From NCBI GenBank assembly GCA_015709675.1, contig CP054182.1:124001-188000 (forward strand): a stretch of DNA of 64,000 nt, in the 5' to 3' direction. The notes under the pieces were generated by a model. The model did no database searches, was not told the DNA's origin, and saw only the letters and a list, made by a program, of their open reading frames with translations. This DNA is from Ignavibacteriales bacterium. Its GTDB lineage: Bacteria > Bacteroidota > Ignavibacteria > Ignavibacteriales > Ignavibacteriaceae. Position 1 is the first letter of the stretch. Each line of letters begins with the position of its first letter. Shown piece by piece: positions 1 through 6,876 of this stretch. The position numbers were made by a program, and so were the translations under genes.

Positions 1-41
1 AAATGACTGCGTCGAAAATAAGCACTTTCCGGGTATTCTGT

Positions 42-67
42 TCCGGGGACTTATTGCAGTCCCCGGA
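42..67 (-). terminator. Hairpin after the WG-repeat gene
   Basis: A perfect 9-bp inverted repeat (TCCGGGGAC / GTCCCCGGA) with an 8-nt loop lies 13 nt past the stop codon of the minus-strand WG-repeat gene. There is no clear U-tract on the minus strand, so it may be a transcript-end stabilising hairpin rather than a full intrinsic terminator. Confidence 0.45.
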
Positions 68-79
68 GCAGAGATCACA

Positions 80-1183
80 TCAGAACTGGGGCGGAGCAAG
101 GGTAAAGGCAACAACTCCTTTGGATGTCAGGTATCCTTTTGTCACCTTTTTTGTCTTTTCATCAAAGCGTTCAAAATAGGCCATACCATTCTCTAGAGAC
201 TTGAGTTCGCGATAGAGAAAATCAATCACAACCTTTCCTTTAGGGTCAATCATTCCTTTTTTAAAGTCCTTCATTGCAACAGCAAGCCCCTCATGAAATC
301 CTGACCAGAAAGTAATCGTCTCTTTTGCATTTTTCTCTTTCATATATTCTTTTTGAGTTTTACCGTCTGCATTAATAATATAAAAAGTTTCCTGCCACTT
401 TGCATCCATGGTGCTCACCACGGCAAATCCCTCATTTATGGCAAAGGCCTGTTTGTATTTTGGTTCAACAAGAATTTTTCCGGTTGTATCCATAATTCCC
501 CAGAGATTATCCTTGCTCTGAACAAATGTTCTGCCGCTGTTAAATGACATTGGCTCATTGCTGAACTGAAAAGGAATCCGTACAGCACCGGTCTTATCAA
601 TAAAGCCCCATTTGCCGTCTTTTTTGACTGCGGCAAATCCCTGCGAGAAGTCACGGATTTCATCATAAGCCGGTTCAATTACAAAATTACCTTTTTTATC
701 AATAAAGCCGTAGGCAAATTCTTTCTGCGCTCCGGCTAGTCCCTCAGTAAACTTTGAGTGCCATGCATTAAGTGCAAGGATATCCCGTGCCAGGATACCT
801 CCTTTTGAATCAATAAGCGAAACATGATCGTCAATCCTTACAAATGCAATCTCCTCTGAAAAATTATAGGCATTCTTAAACATATAGGGCATTTCAACTT
901 CACCCCGGGTATTCAGATAGCCGATCAGTTCTGTTTCCGGATCCTGAACCATAGTGAAGCCTTCCGTAAAGTAAGGCAGCTCCCCCCACTCCTGTATATA
1001 ATAGCGGTAGGTATCGGGGATAACAATGTTTCCCTTTGCGTTTACGAATCCGACTTTGTCATTAAGGAGATAAGAAAGCATGCCGTTGCTGAATTTTCCT
1101 GTCTGTGTGCAGGTAACAACCGGCTGAGCATATATGTGAGAAGTGAAAATTATAAGAAGGGCAAAACATACAATTGATTTCAT
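80..1183 (-). CDS. Secreted WG-repeat protein
   Basis: The protein has 367 residues and a typical signal peptide (about 1-19, ending in IYAQ). About eight copies of the WG (KWG) repeat follow, seen as units such as KWGFIDKTGAV, YGFIDKKGNFVIEPAY and LWGIMDTTGKILVEPKY. WG repeats form beta-rich structures found in many bacteria; their ligands are mostly unknown. It has no sorting domain, so a periplasmic location is likely. The gene stands alone: no gene lies within 600 bp upstream, and a Bacteroidota-type promoter is visible ahead of it. The function cannot be deduced from the sequence. Confidence 0.85.
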   Translation of the reverse strand: MKSIVCFALLIIFTSHIYAQPVVTCTQTGKFSNGMLSYLLNDKVGFVNAKGNIVIPDTYRYYIQEWGELPYFTEGFTMVQDPETELIGYLNTRGEVEMPYMFKNAYNFSEEIAFVRIDDHVSLIDSKGGILARDILALNAWHSKFTEGLAGAQKEFAYGFIDKKGNFVIEPAYDEIRDFSQGFAAVKKDGKWGFIDKTGAVRIPFQFSNEPMSFNSGRTFVQSKDNLWGIMDTTGKILVEPKYKQAFAINEGFAVVSTMDAKWQETFYIINADGKTQKEYMKEKNAKETITFWSGFHEGLAVAMKDFKKGMIDPKGKVVIDFLYRELKSLENGMAYFERFDEKTKKVTKGYLTSKGVVAFTLAPPQF

Positions 1184-1204
1184 AACAGGTACTCCTGGTT
1201 AATA

Positions 1205-1234
1205 CAAATATGGTGTCTCGTTGTGCGGTTCAAA
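1205..1234 (-). promoter_or_regulatory. Predicted promoter of the WG-repeat gene
   Basis: On the minus strand CATATTTG (one mismatch to the -7 consensus TAnnTTTG) is preceded at 18 nt by TTTG. It ends about 22 nt before the ATG. The spacing is slightly shorter than the 20 nt seen at other promoters in this window. Confidence 0.4.
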
Positions 1235-1831
1235 AGCGGCAAAACAACATCAGGGAGAACCAGAGAGGCACGGAGAATGGAAAGAAGCCGGGAAAAAATC
1301 AATCAGCAATATCAAGGTACACTTGGGTGTTGAACCGGAGCCGGCTGATGCTCCGTCTCTGTGGCCAAAGACGGAATTTCGGCATTATTCCGGGGTCAGA
1401 TTTTACCCGGCCGCAAATCATACCCGGAAACTCTGTCCGTGTAACTGCATTTTGTACCCGCTAAAGAGCGCCTCTAAAAATACGGAAACCCGGACGACGG
1501 GACAAGAAAAAACGGTTATTTAGCAAATCAGTGGGGAGATGACCTCACCCATAGTTTATTGGTTGAAATATGCAGCGGCAGACTGTGTAATTCGCCGCTG
1601 CTTATTTCGGACTAATATAATACTCTGCCCTGGCACTACAGAGATACTTGGAACACATGCTAAAACTTTGCGCCGCACTCCGTTTACTTTACGTTTCATT
1701 CATTGCGTACTTGTCTTATTGATAAACCAATTGAGAACTTCTACAAGTAAAACTCAGACGAATTGTTCAAAATACTTTTGCAAAGCAACGTCTGAACTTG
1801 ACATTACTAATTACTAATTGCTAACTACTAA
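1235..1831. other. Gene-free stretch with a short TAATTAG-type repeat at its end
   Basis: I see no convincing gene in these roughly 600 bp; the open frames here lack recognisable protein features and overlap each other. The last bases (about 1803-1834) belong to the attactaattactaat repeat family found at several other sites, and the stop codon of the next gene lies inside that repeat. Confidence 0.5.
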
Positions 1832-2428
1832 TTAATGATGATGGTGCTCATCAGTTTTAGGAGCTTCCCCTTTATATAAGCTTTCGATGTAATGAATAAA
1901 CGTTACATATTTAGCAACGTACTCTCTTCCTGCTTTAAGGTCATCTGCGGGGAAACTGCTTTTGGAAACCATCTCAGTGAACAGTTCCTTCACATGCGCA
2001 TGATGCTTTTCACCAGTGTGATGGAGAATGGTTTCAACTGATTTGTGCTCCAGAGCTTCATCAGCGGCAACTATTCCCGGTTCCGGCTGATAACCCTCAG
2101 GCTGAAGTCCGGTATATCCCACTCCCTCACCCATACGGTGGACACGCACGACTGTCTCGTAAAAATAGTCACGCGCAAGTTCTGATGCTTCATCGTTCAG
2201 TTTGCTTACACTCTGAACGCGCTTAAAAAGATCTTTTATTTCCTTCTCATCCTCAGCACGGACCCAGATAAGAACGTGATTAACATTTCCAGTGGCAAGC
2301 GCTTTTTTTGCCGCCTTCACAACCGGTCCATCTACTGCATCACAATGGGGAAAAATGTATCCTTGAATCGCAAATACGAAAAAGAAAACAGCAAGCAGAG
2401 TTGCATGGTTTTTGAAGAGAGTGTTCAT
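1832..2428 (-). CDS. DUF6448 family secreted protein with His tail
   Basis: The protein has 198 residues, an N-terminal signal peptide or anchor (1-25), and then the DUF6448 signature HCDAVDGPVVKAAKKAL followed by ALATGNVNHVLIWV. DUF6448 proteins are exported and of unknown function, often near respiratory or metal genes. The C-terminus is EHHHH, a possible metal-binding tail. It is the last gene of the block starting at 5549, 19 nt behind the ferredoxin. Its stop codon lies in a TAATTAGTAGTTAG repeat, so the very end may have been reshaped by repeat insertion. Confidence 0.8.
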   Translation of the reverse strand: MNTLFKNHATLLAVFFFVFAIQGYIFPHCDAVDGPVVKAAKKALATGNVNHVLIWVRAEDEKEIKDLFKRVQSVSKLNDEASELARDYFYETVVRVHRMGEGVGYTGLQPEGYQPEPGIVAADEALEHKSVETILHHTGEKHHAHVKELFTEMVSKSSFPADDLKAGREYVAKYVTFIHYIESLYKGEAPKTDEHHHH

Positions 2429-2447
2429 GGCTGATCCTTCTATATTG

Positions 2448-2690
2448 TTAGTGTGTTAAATTTTCAGATTTAATTGCATCCATGGGACAGACGGCTATAC
2501 ATTTGACCGATGAAAGCCCCTCGCATCCGGTGCAGTCTTCCGGTACGATAAAATAATGTTCATCTGACAGCGGCTCTTCTGTTCTTCCTCCACCTGCCTG
2601 AATGGATTCACCCGGAGGGAGTATGGCTTCAACGGGACATTCAACCGCGCATGCCCCGCAGTTGATGCAGTTTTCATCTATATACATCAT
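2448..2690 (-). CDS. Small 2[4Fe-4S] ferredoxin
   Basis: An 80-residue protein with two cluster motifs: CINCGACAVECP near residue 8, and CTGCEGLSSVKCIAVCP near residue 52, where a longer loop separates the cysteines. That split second motif is typical of YfhL- or Fdx-like ferredoxins. It is a cytoplasmic electron carrier whose partner is probably one of the respiratory proteins in this block. Its start codon overlaps the stop of the preceding membrane-protein gene, so translational coupling is likely. Confidence 0.9.
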   Translation of the reverse strand: MMYIDENCINCGACAVECPVEAILPPGESIQAGGGRTEEPLSDEHYFIVPEDCTGCEGLSSVKCIAVCPMDAIKSENLTH

Positions 2691-3145
2691 CAGAATTTTT
2701 CCCCCTTTGCTTCACGGTACTGGCTGCCAACGGGCCGGATGCGTCCCCACATGGAATAAAAGAATAAAATCATTCCTATTACCTGAAGCGCTGAACTGCC
2801 CGCAACCCCATACCCGCTCCACTCAGTCGGCTGAAAAGATGCAATCACCTGAAATATAAATCTCGAGCCGGTTGCAATTGTCATCACCCAGTAGGTAACA
2901 AGTATGAGAGCAGGATTATAACGTTTGTCTTCTTTTTCAGCCCGCGGAAAAAACCAGAGTGCCACTCCCATAATCATCATCATAACCGAGCCAACCAGAA
3001 TCAGATGAGTGTGCGCTGAAATAAGTTCAGGACTGTAACCAGTGCGTTCAATATATTTCAGATATGACATATAAACGCCGGTTAGTACACCGGTAATAAG
3101 AAAAGCAAGACTGGTTTTTATGAAATAGCGTACTGTTGAAAACAT
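2690..3145 (-). CDS. Four-helix membrane protein, heme-copper oxidase subunit I-like
   Basis: A 151-residue protein with four predicted membrane segments. Segment 2 contains AHTHLILVGSVMMMIMG, an HxHL(x)nG pattern like the heme-ligand helix of cbb3/NO-reductase subunit I and NnrS-type proteins. The length covers only a third of such subunits, so it cannot be a complete oxidase. It may bind heme with or beside the 420-residue protein two genes upstream, which carries the same motif. The family is known mainly as short subunit I-like proteins of Bacteroidota and relatives; the activity is unknown. Confidence 0.65.
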   Translation of the reverse strand: MFSTVRYFIKTSLAFLITGVLTGVYMSYLKYIERTGYSPELISAHTHLILVGSVMMMIMGVALWFFPRAEKEDKRYNPALILVTYWVMTIATGSRFIFQVIASFQPTEWSGYGVAGSSALQVIGMILFFYSMWGRIRPVGSQYREAKGEKF

Positions 3146-3154
3146 ATCCGGCTC

Positions 3155-3451
3155 CTAAATTCCAAGTTCTTCGCGGACGGACGGCACAATGCGTGCCGGG
3201 CTCCATGCAGGTTCCCAGACCAGGTTAATCATAACATTGCCATCGGGTGCATACTTTTTGATGATATTTTCAGTCCACGTAATAATACTGTCATGCATCG
3301 GACAGCCCGGGGTGGTTAGTGTCATGGTAATCTTTATTTCACTCTCTGAAACTTCAACCCCGTAAACAAGACCCAGATCAACAATGTTCACACCAATTTC
3401 CGGATCAATCACATTTCGTAACAGCGTGGTAATCTGCTCTGGGGTCAGCAT
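3155..3451 (-). CDS. DUF59/MIP18-type Fe-S cluster assembly factor
   Basis: A 98-residue single-domain protein. It shows the family hallmarks VIDPEIGVNIVDLGLVYGV and TLTTPGCPMHDSI, the latter with the conserved cysteine. Relatives (SufT, PaaD, MIP18) help load Fe-S clusters on target proteins. Here it sits between two membrane proteins and upstream of a ferredoxin, which suggests maturation or repair of metal centres in this block. It lies 5 nt behind the preceding gene. Confidence 0.9.
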   Translation of the reverse strand: MLTPEQITTLLRNVIDPEIGVNIVDLGLVYGVEVSESEIKITMTLTTPGCPMHDSIITWTENIIKKYAPDGNVMINLVWEPAWSPARIVPSVREELGI

Positions 3452-3455
3452 TTTG

Positions 3456-4718
3456 TTATTTCCTGAATATATAGATCATATTGAACAAAAAAATCAGTGA
3501 ACCGGCAAACATCAGAGAAAAGGAGATTAGAGCTCCTGTTTCACTCCTGAAGATCAGTGAAAACACAGCGCCAAATGAAGATACCAAAAGAATCATGAGC
3601 TGCAGCTCTGCTGTTTTCTCGTTAATCATTTCCTTCAGCAGAGGAACCGGCTCTTTGCCAACTTTGCTGCTGTATTTGTCATACCAAACCAGAAACGGCA
3701 CAATTTTATACATCTGCCCCGAAATAAGCAGTGATATATATCCAAATAAAATCATCACACCGTAGGCAAGAGTAAGATTGGGAATGTTCTCTGAGTCAAC
3801 AAACGCCACAAACAGTCCGAGTATCATGGTAAGCCCCATCATCAGATATGCCTGCGCGGAGTATTTAATGCCCGTGTCAAGATGACGGCGCACTCTGTGT
3901 TTAAAAATGAGTGATATCTGAATAAGAAACAGAACAACCGCTGCTGCAATAAGCAGTGAACTTGCATAAAAGAATATATTCTTTTCTGTATGACCCGTCA
4001 GCATAATACCCAAGAGCCCGGCATTCATGCACCAGAAAACCGGTGATTCAAGTCTGGAGGGATAGTCATGTGACAGGGTAAACATCGGTATCAGCTTATA
4101 AGAGACTCCCATGACCACGAACGTAATCCATCCTGCAAAACCGAGATGCGCGTGCAGGTTAAGCCAGCGCAGATGGTCAAAAGAGAGGAACGGCGACCCA
4201 AGATTAATACTGAGCAGAAGCCCAAGCAGCGCTGTTACTGAAAGCCAGATAACACCGGACGCAAGATACCTGCCCGTCATATTCAGACGAGGAACCGGCT
4301 TCATGGTCATGTATATATTAAAGGCAAAGATTAGCACAGCAAGGTTCAGCAGCGAAGCCGAAAGAATCAGCAGCCAGCCGGTTTCAAACTCCCAGAAGCA
4401 GTAAACCAGACCTGCTGTTCCTGCGGTATAGATCCAATACTGCGCTTCTGCCAGACGTGTGCTGTAAAGCCGCGCTTCAAGAACCACAGGTACGAGCTGA
4501 AACATCGCCCCGAAAATTATCATCGAAATCCATCCCAGAGCCGCAACATGGTTCAGCGCAAGAACTTTCGGCTGAAAGTGGTGGCCTGTAAGTACATCAT
4601 AATGCAGAAGCATCACCAGAGCCAGAAACACAAACGAACCGATTGCTGTTATAAAATACTTTGAAACCACCTTAAAAGGGGGCGAGTATGATGATGATGT
4701 TAATGAAGCGGCAGACAT
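3456..4718 (-). CDS. Polytopic NnrS/heme-copper oxidase subunit I-like membrane protein
   Basis: A 420-residue protein with about 12 predicted membrane helices. Conserved histidines sit in LNHVAALGWISMIIFG (about residue 51) and LNLHAHLGFAGWITFVVMG (about residue 188). These patterns are shared by NnrS and by subunit I of cbb3-like oxidases. The CuB and active-site His set of a true oxidase is not evident. NnrS-type proteins are heme proteins linked to nitric-oxide stress or denitrification. The neighbouring DUF2249 and Crp/Fnr genes support such a role by context only. Confidence 0.7.
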   Translation of the reverse strand: MSAASLTSSSYSPPFKVVSKYFITAIGSFVFLALVMLLHYDVLTGHHFQPKVLALNHVAALGWISMIIFGAMFQLVPVVLEARLYSTRLAEAQYWIYTAGTAGLVYCFWEFETGWLLILSASLLNLAVLIFAFNIYMTMKPVPRLNMTGRYLASGVIWLSVTALLGLLLSINLGSPFLSFDHLRWLNLHAHLGFAGWITFVVMGVSYKLIPMFTLSHDYPSRLESPVFWCMNAGLLGIMLTGHTEKNIFFYASSLLIAAAVVLFLIQISLIFKHRVRRHLDTGIKYSAQAYLMMGLTMILGLFVAFVDSENIPNLTLAYGVMILFGYISLLISGQMYKIVPFLVWYDKYSSKVGKEPVPLLKEMINEKTAELQLMILLVSSFGAVFSLIFRSETGALISFSLMFAGSLIFLFNMIYIFRK

Positions 4719-4724
4719 CTTCTT

Positions 4725-5282
4725 TTACTGTTTTTTACGGCTGATAAGCACTTTGTAATAGTTTTCTTCTATCTTATTTGCTGTTGCTTCAAAACCATTC
4801 TCTTCTAGTTTCGGATACAGCATTACCGGTTCGCGGTGATGATGCACCAGCAGCACGGCACATTCAGGAAGCTGCGTCAGTTTTTCAAGAATTTTTATCA
4901 TCGGCTCCGGCGGCTCAAGTCCTCTCACGTCTAATTCAATAACCACGGTAGTATCCTCTTTTTCCTTTTGAGCCGGGACGGTCTGATCTTCTTGACCGTT
5001 GTTTCCGGTGTTCCAGAAGTATATATGATACTCGTTGTCAAACTGCTCGGTAAAATGTTCATAGCCCTGCCTGCCGAGCACTTTATAGAGCGGTAGTGGT
5101 TCAAATGAATTGATGAGTTTCAGAACATCACCTTCATCCAAAGCACTGATGGCTGACATTATTTGTGAGAACGGGTCCTGTCCTCCCATGAGAATCGGGC
5201 GGACATCCAGTTCTTTTATTTTTTTCAGTGAAATCGTATCCAAAAATTCCGGCTTCTTTTTTATAAGGTCAGCCATCGTCAT
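4725..5282 (-). CDS. Tandem DUF2249 protein
   Basis: A 185-residue protein with two DUF2249 domains. The first starts at LDVRPILMGGQDPF (about residue 25) and includes the FEPLPLYKVL motif. The second starts at ELDVRGLEPPEPM (about residue 115) and includes HREPVMLYPKL. DUF2249 is a small TusA-like domain common next to nitrite/NO-reductase and hemerythrin genes; its chemistry is not established. No TusA-type cysteine is present at the expected place. It lies 6 nt upstream of the NnrS-like gene in the same operon. Confidence 0.85.
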   Translation of the reverse strand: MTMADLIKKKPEFLDTISLKKIKELDVRPILMGGQDPFSQIMSAISALDEGDVLKLINSFEPLPLYKVLGRQGYEHFTEQFDNEYHIYFWNTGNNGQEDQTVPAQKEKEDTTVVIELDVRGLEPPEPMIKILEKLTQLPECAVLLVHHHREPVMLYPKLEENGFEATANKIEENYYKVLISRKKQ

Positions 5283-5321
5283 ACGTTTATCTTTCTATAA
5301 TCTTGATATAAAAACAGACAG

Positions 5322-5549
5322 TTATTTACGGGTGATGTTAACCCGCCAGAGTTCGGGGCCTCTTTCCTGATACTCCCAGAGAAACTGGCCGGGGCGTTCA
5401 TGCTCAAACTGATAAAAAAGAGGGCGTGGTTCATGGTCGTTTATCAACTGAAATCCCTCCCCGGGCTGAAGCGCATCAAAGGTTGAAAATATTTTCGGAT
5501 GTCTCTCTCTGGGAGGTACCGGTCTTATGTCTAATTGAGTGTAGTCCAT
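5322..5549 (-). CDS. Single-domain DUF2249 protein
   Basis: A 75-residue protein, complete DUF2249 domain: YTQLDIRPVPPRERHPKIF at the start, then LINDHEPRPLFYQFEHERPGQ and the closing WRVNI strand. It is the first gene of the minus-strand respiratory block, 39 nt ahead of the tandem DUF2249 gene. An FNR-like box lies 62 nt upstream of its ATG. The function is inferred from context only. Confidence 0.85.
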   Translation of the reverse strand: MDYTQLDIRPVPPRERHPKIFSTFDALQPGEGFQLINDHEPRPLFYQFEHERPGQFLWEYQERGPELWRVNITRK

Positions 5550-5580
5550 TACTTCTTTCCATAATTGTTTATTTACAATG

Positions 5581-5624
5581 GAAAGTTACCTGAACCGGCA
5601 GCCGGAGTATTTGACTTAAGTCAG
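5581..5624 (-). promoter_or_regulatory. FNR/DNR-type box and -7 element of the respiratory block
   Basis: TTGACTTAAGTCAG at 5611-5624 is a near-perfect palindrome of the FNR/DNR type (TTGAY-N4-RTCAA). On the minus strand TAACTTTC (5581-5588) differs from the TAnnTTTG element at one base. If transcription starts 4-5 nt past it, the box is centred near -41, the classic class II activator position. The adjacent regulator gene (5731-6426) has an FNR-like recognition helix and is the obvious candidate to bind here. Confidence 0.65.
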
Positions 5625-5730
5625 TTTTATCCACTTTTCCGCTGAAACCAGGAAGTAAATTCCTGTCCGGAAAACTGATTTATGGGGATTTTAGGTTATT
5701 TATGAGGATTAAGAGACGGAAATCAGCCCC

Positions 5731-6426
5731 TTATGGTTTAGCGAGTTCTTTAAGAGCAGGACAGTTTACAATAATAATTTTATTTCCCCTTACTTTTATA
5801 ATGCCATCTTCCTGAAGTTTTTTGAATGTGCGCGAAAGTGTCTCGGTAATTGTCCCCAGATAACTTGCAAGAGAAGATTTGGGGAGGGTAAGAGTCACAA
5901 CCGGTTCGGGGAGATTTTCAGTTCCGGCGTTTTTGATTTCATCCAGTATATACCGGGCAAGGCGGAACCTGATATCGCGCGTGGTTAAATCTTCCACCTG
6001 GCTTACTAATTTCTTCATCCGCTTTGCAAAGCCGCCGAGCATTTTCAGCGCTATTTCCGGATTCTTCCTGAGCAGTCCTATAAAGCCATCCTTTGAAACA
6101 AACAGCACCAGACATTCCTCCGTTGCCTCGGCATTAACCGGATAATCTTTTCCGTCAAAGAGCGGAATATCACCAAACGATGCGATTGGCTTAAGAAGAT
6201 GCATGACAGCTTCACGGCCTGAATCAGTAATTTTATATACCTTAATAGTCCCTTTCAGCAGTATATAGAACCCCTTATACGATTCATTTTCAGTAAAGAG
6301 AATTTCCTTTCGCTTATAACTTCTTATTTCACTCAGGGCAGAAAGCTCCCGAAGCTGCTCAATACTCAGCTCAGAAAAGAGAGGGATATCTCTTAACGTA
6401 GGTCGTAATTTTTTCTCGGCAGACAA
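5731..6426 (-). CDS. Crp/Fnr family transcriptional regulator
   Basis: A 231-residue protein with a cyclic-nucleotide-binding-like beta barrel (about 12-130), a dimer helix, and a C-terminal winged helix. The recognition helix GTITETLSRTFKKLQ has the E-x-x-S-R pattern of FNR, which reads TTGA half-sites. The N-terminal cysteine cluster of FNR is absent, so this is not an oxygen-sensing Fe-S FNR; a DNR-like NO/heme sensor is possible. It lies 181 bp upstream of the first DUF2249 gene, with the FNR-like box between them. Confidence 0.9.
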   Translation of the reverse strand: MSAEKKLRPTLRDIPLFSELSIEQLRELSALSEIRSYKRKEILFTENESYKGFYILLKGTIKVYKITDSGREAVMHLLKPIASFGDIPLFDGKDYPVNAEATEECLVLFVSKDGFIGLLRKNPEIALKMLGGFAKRMKKLVSQVEDLTTRDIRFRLARYILDEIKNAGTENLPEPVVTLTLPKSSLASYLGTITETLSRTFKKLQEDGIIKVRGNKIIIVNCPALKELAKP

Positions 6427-6516
6427 ACAGTGCTAAAATGAATAATGAAGAATGAAAAATTGTTTACCAGTTTAGCAAAGCACAAAGATGATATAGCTTT
6501 ATTCAAATCCGCTTAA

Positions 6517-6809
6517 ATCAGCGTTGCTTGCATCCGTAAAATCCGCGTGCCAACTCCGGGTTCCTCGCGCAAAGTCGCAAAACTTTCCCGCAGATTTCGC
6601 AGATAAGCGCAGAATGTTCCGATCCGTAAAAATCAGCGTTGCGAAGCATCCGTAAAATCTGCGCGCCAACTCCGGGTTCCTCGCGCAAAGCCGCAAAACT
6701 TTCCCGCAGATTTCGCAGATAAGCGCAGAATGTTCTGATTCGTAAAAATCAGCGTTGCGAAGCATCCGTAAAATCCGCGTGCCAACTCTGGGAACCTCGC
6801 GCAAAGCCG
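6517..6809. repeat. Tandem repeat, about 2.5 copies of a 115-116-bp unit
   Basis: Copies begin at atcagcg at 6517, 6632 and 6748. Each holds GCATCCGTAAAATC, a GCCAACTCYGGG segment and CCCGCAGATTTCGCAGAT followed by AAGCGCAGAATGTT. Parts of the unit recur at 23390-23430, 41915-41950, 42070-42118 and 54650-54680. The period is not a multiple of three, and the repeated peptides in open frames shift frame between copies, so it is not coding. Confidence 0.85.
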
Positions 6810-6815
6810 CAAAGG

Positions 6816-6876
6816 ATTGTACATTGTACATTGTAAATTGTACATTGATTACTAATTACTAATTACTAATTGATTA
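6816..6876. repeat. Short repeats: ACATTGTACATTG and ATTACTAATTACTAAT arrays
   Basis: Two low-complexity families stand side by side: four near-copies of TTGTACA/TTGTAAA, then three copies of attactaat. The stop codon of carB (TAA at 6874-6876) lies inside the second array, so the last part of carB abuts or has absorbed repeat sequence. Confidence 0.8.

Noticed and set aside
1210-1817. Plus-strand open frames between the WG and DUF6448 genes
   Set aside because: They overlap each other in different frames, have no recognisable motifs and no ribosome binding sites.
6499-6845. Open frames encoding repeated peptides (RFYGCFATLIF ... RLSAKSAGKF)
   Set aside because: They follow the 115-116-bp tandem repeat and shift frame between copies; no start signals or conserved protein features.
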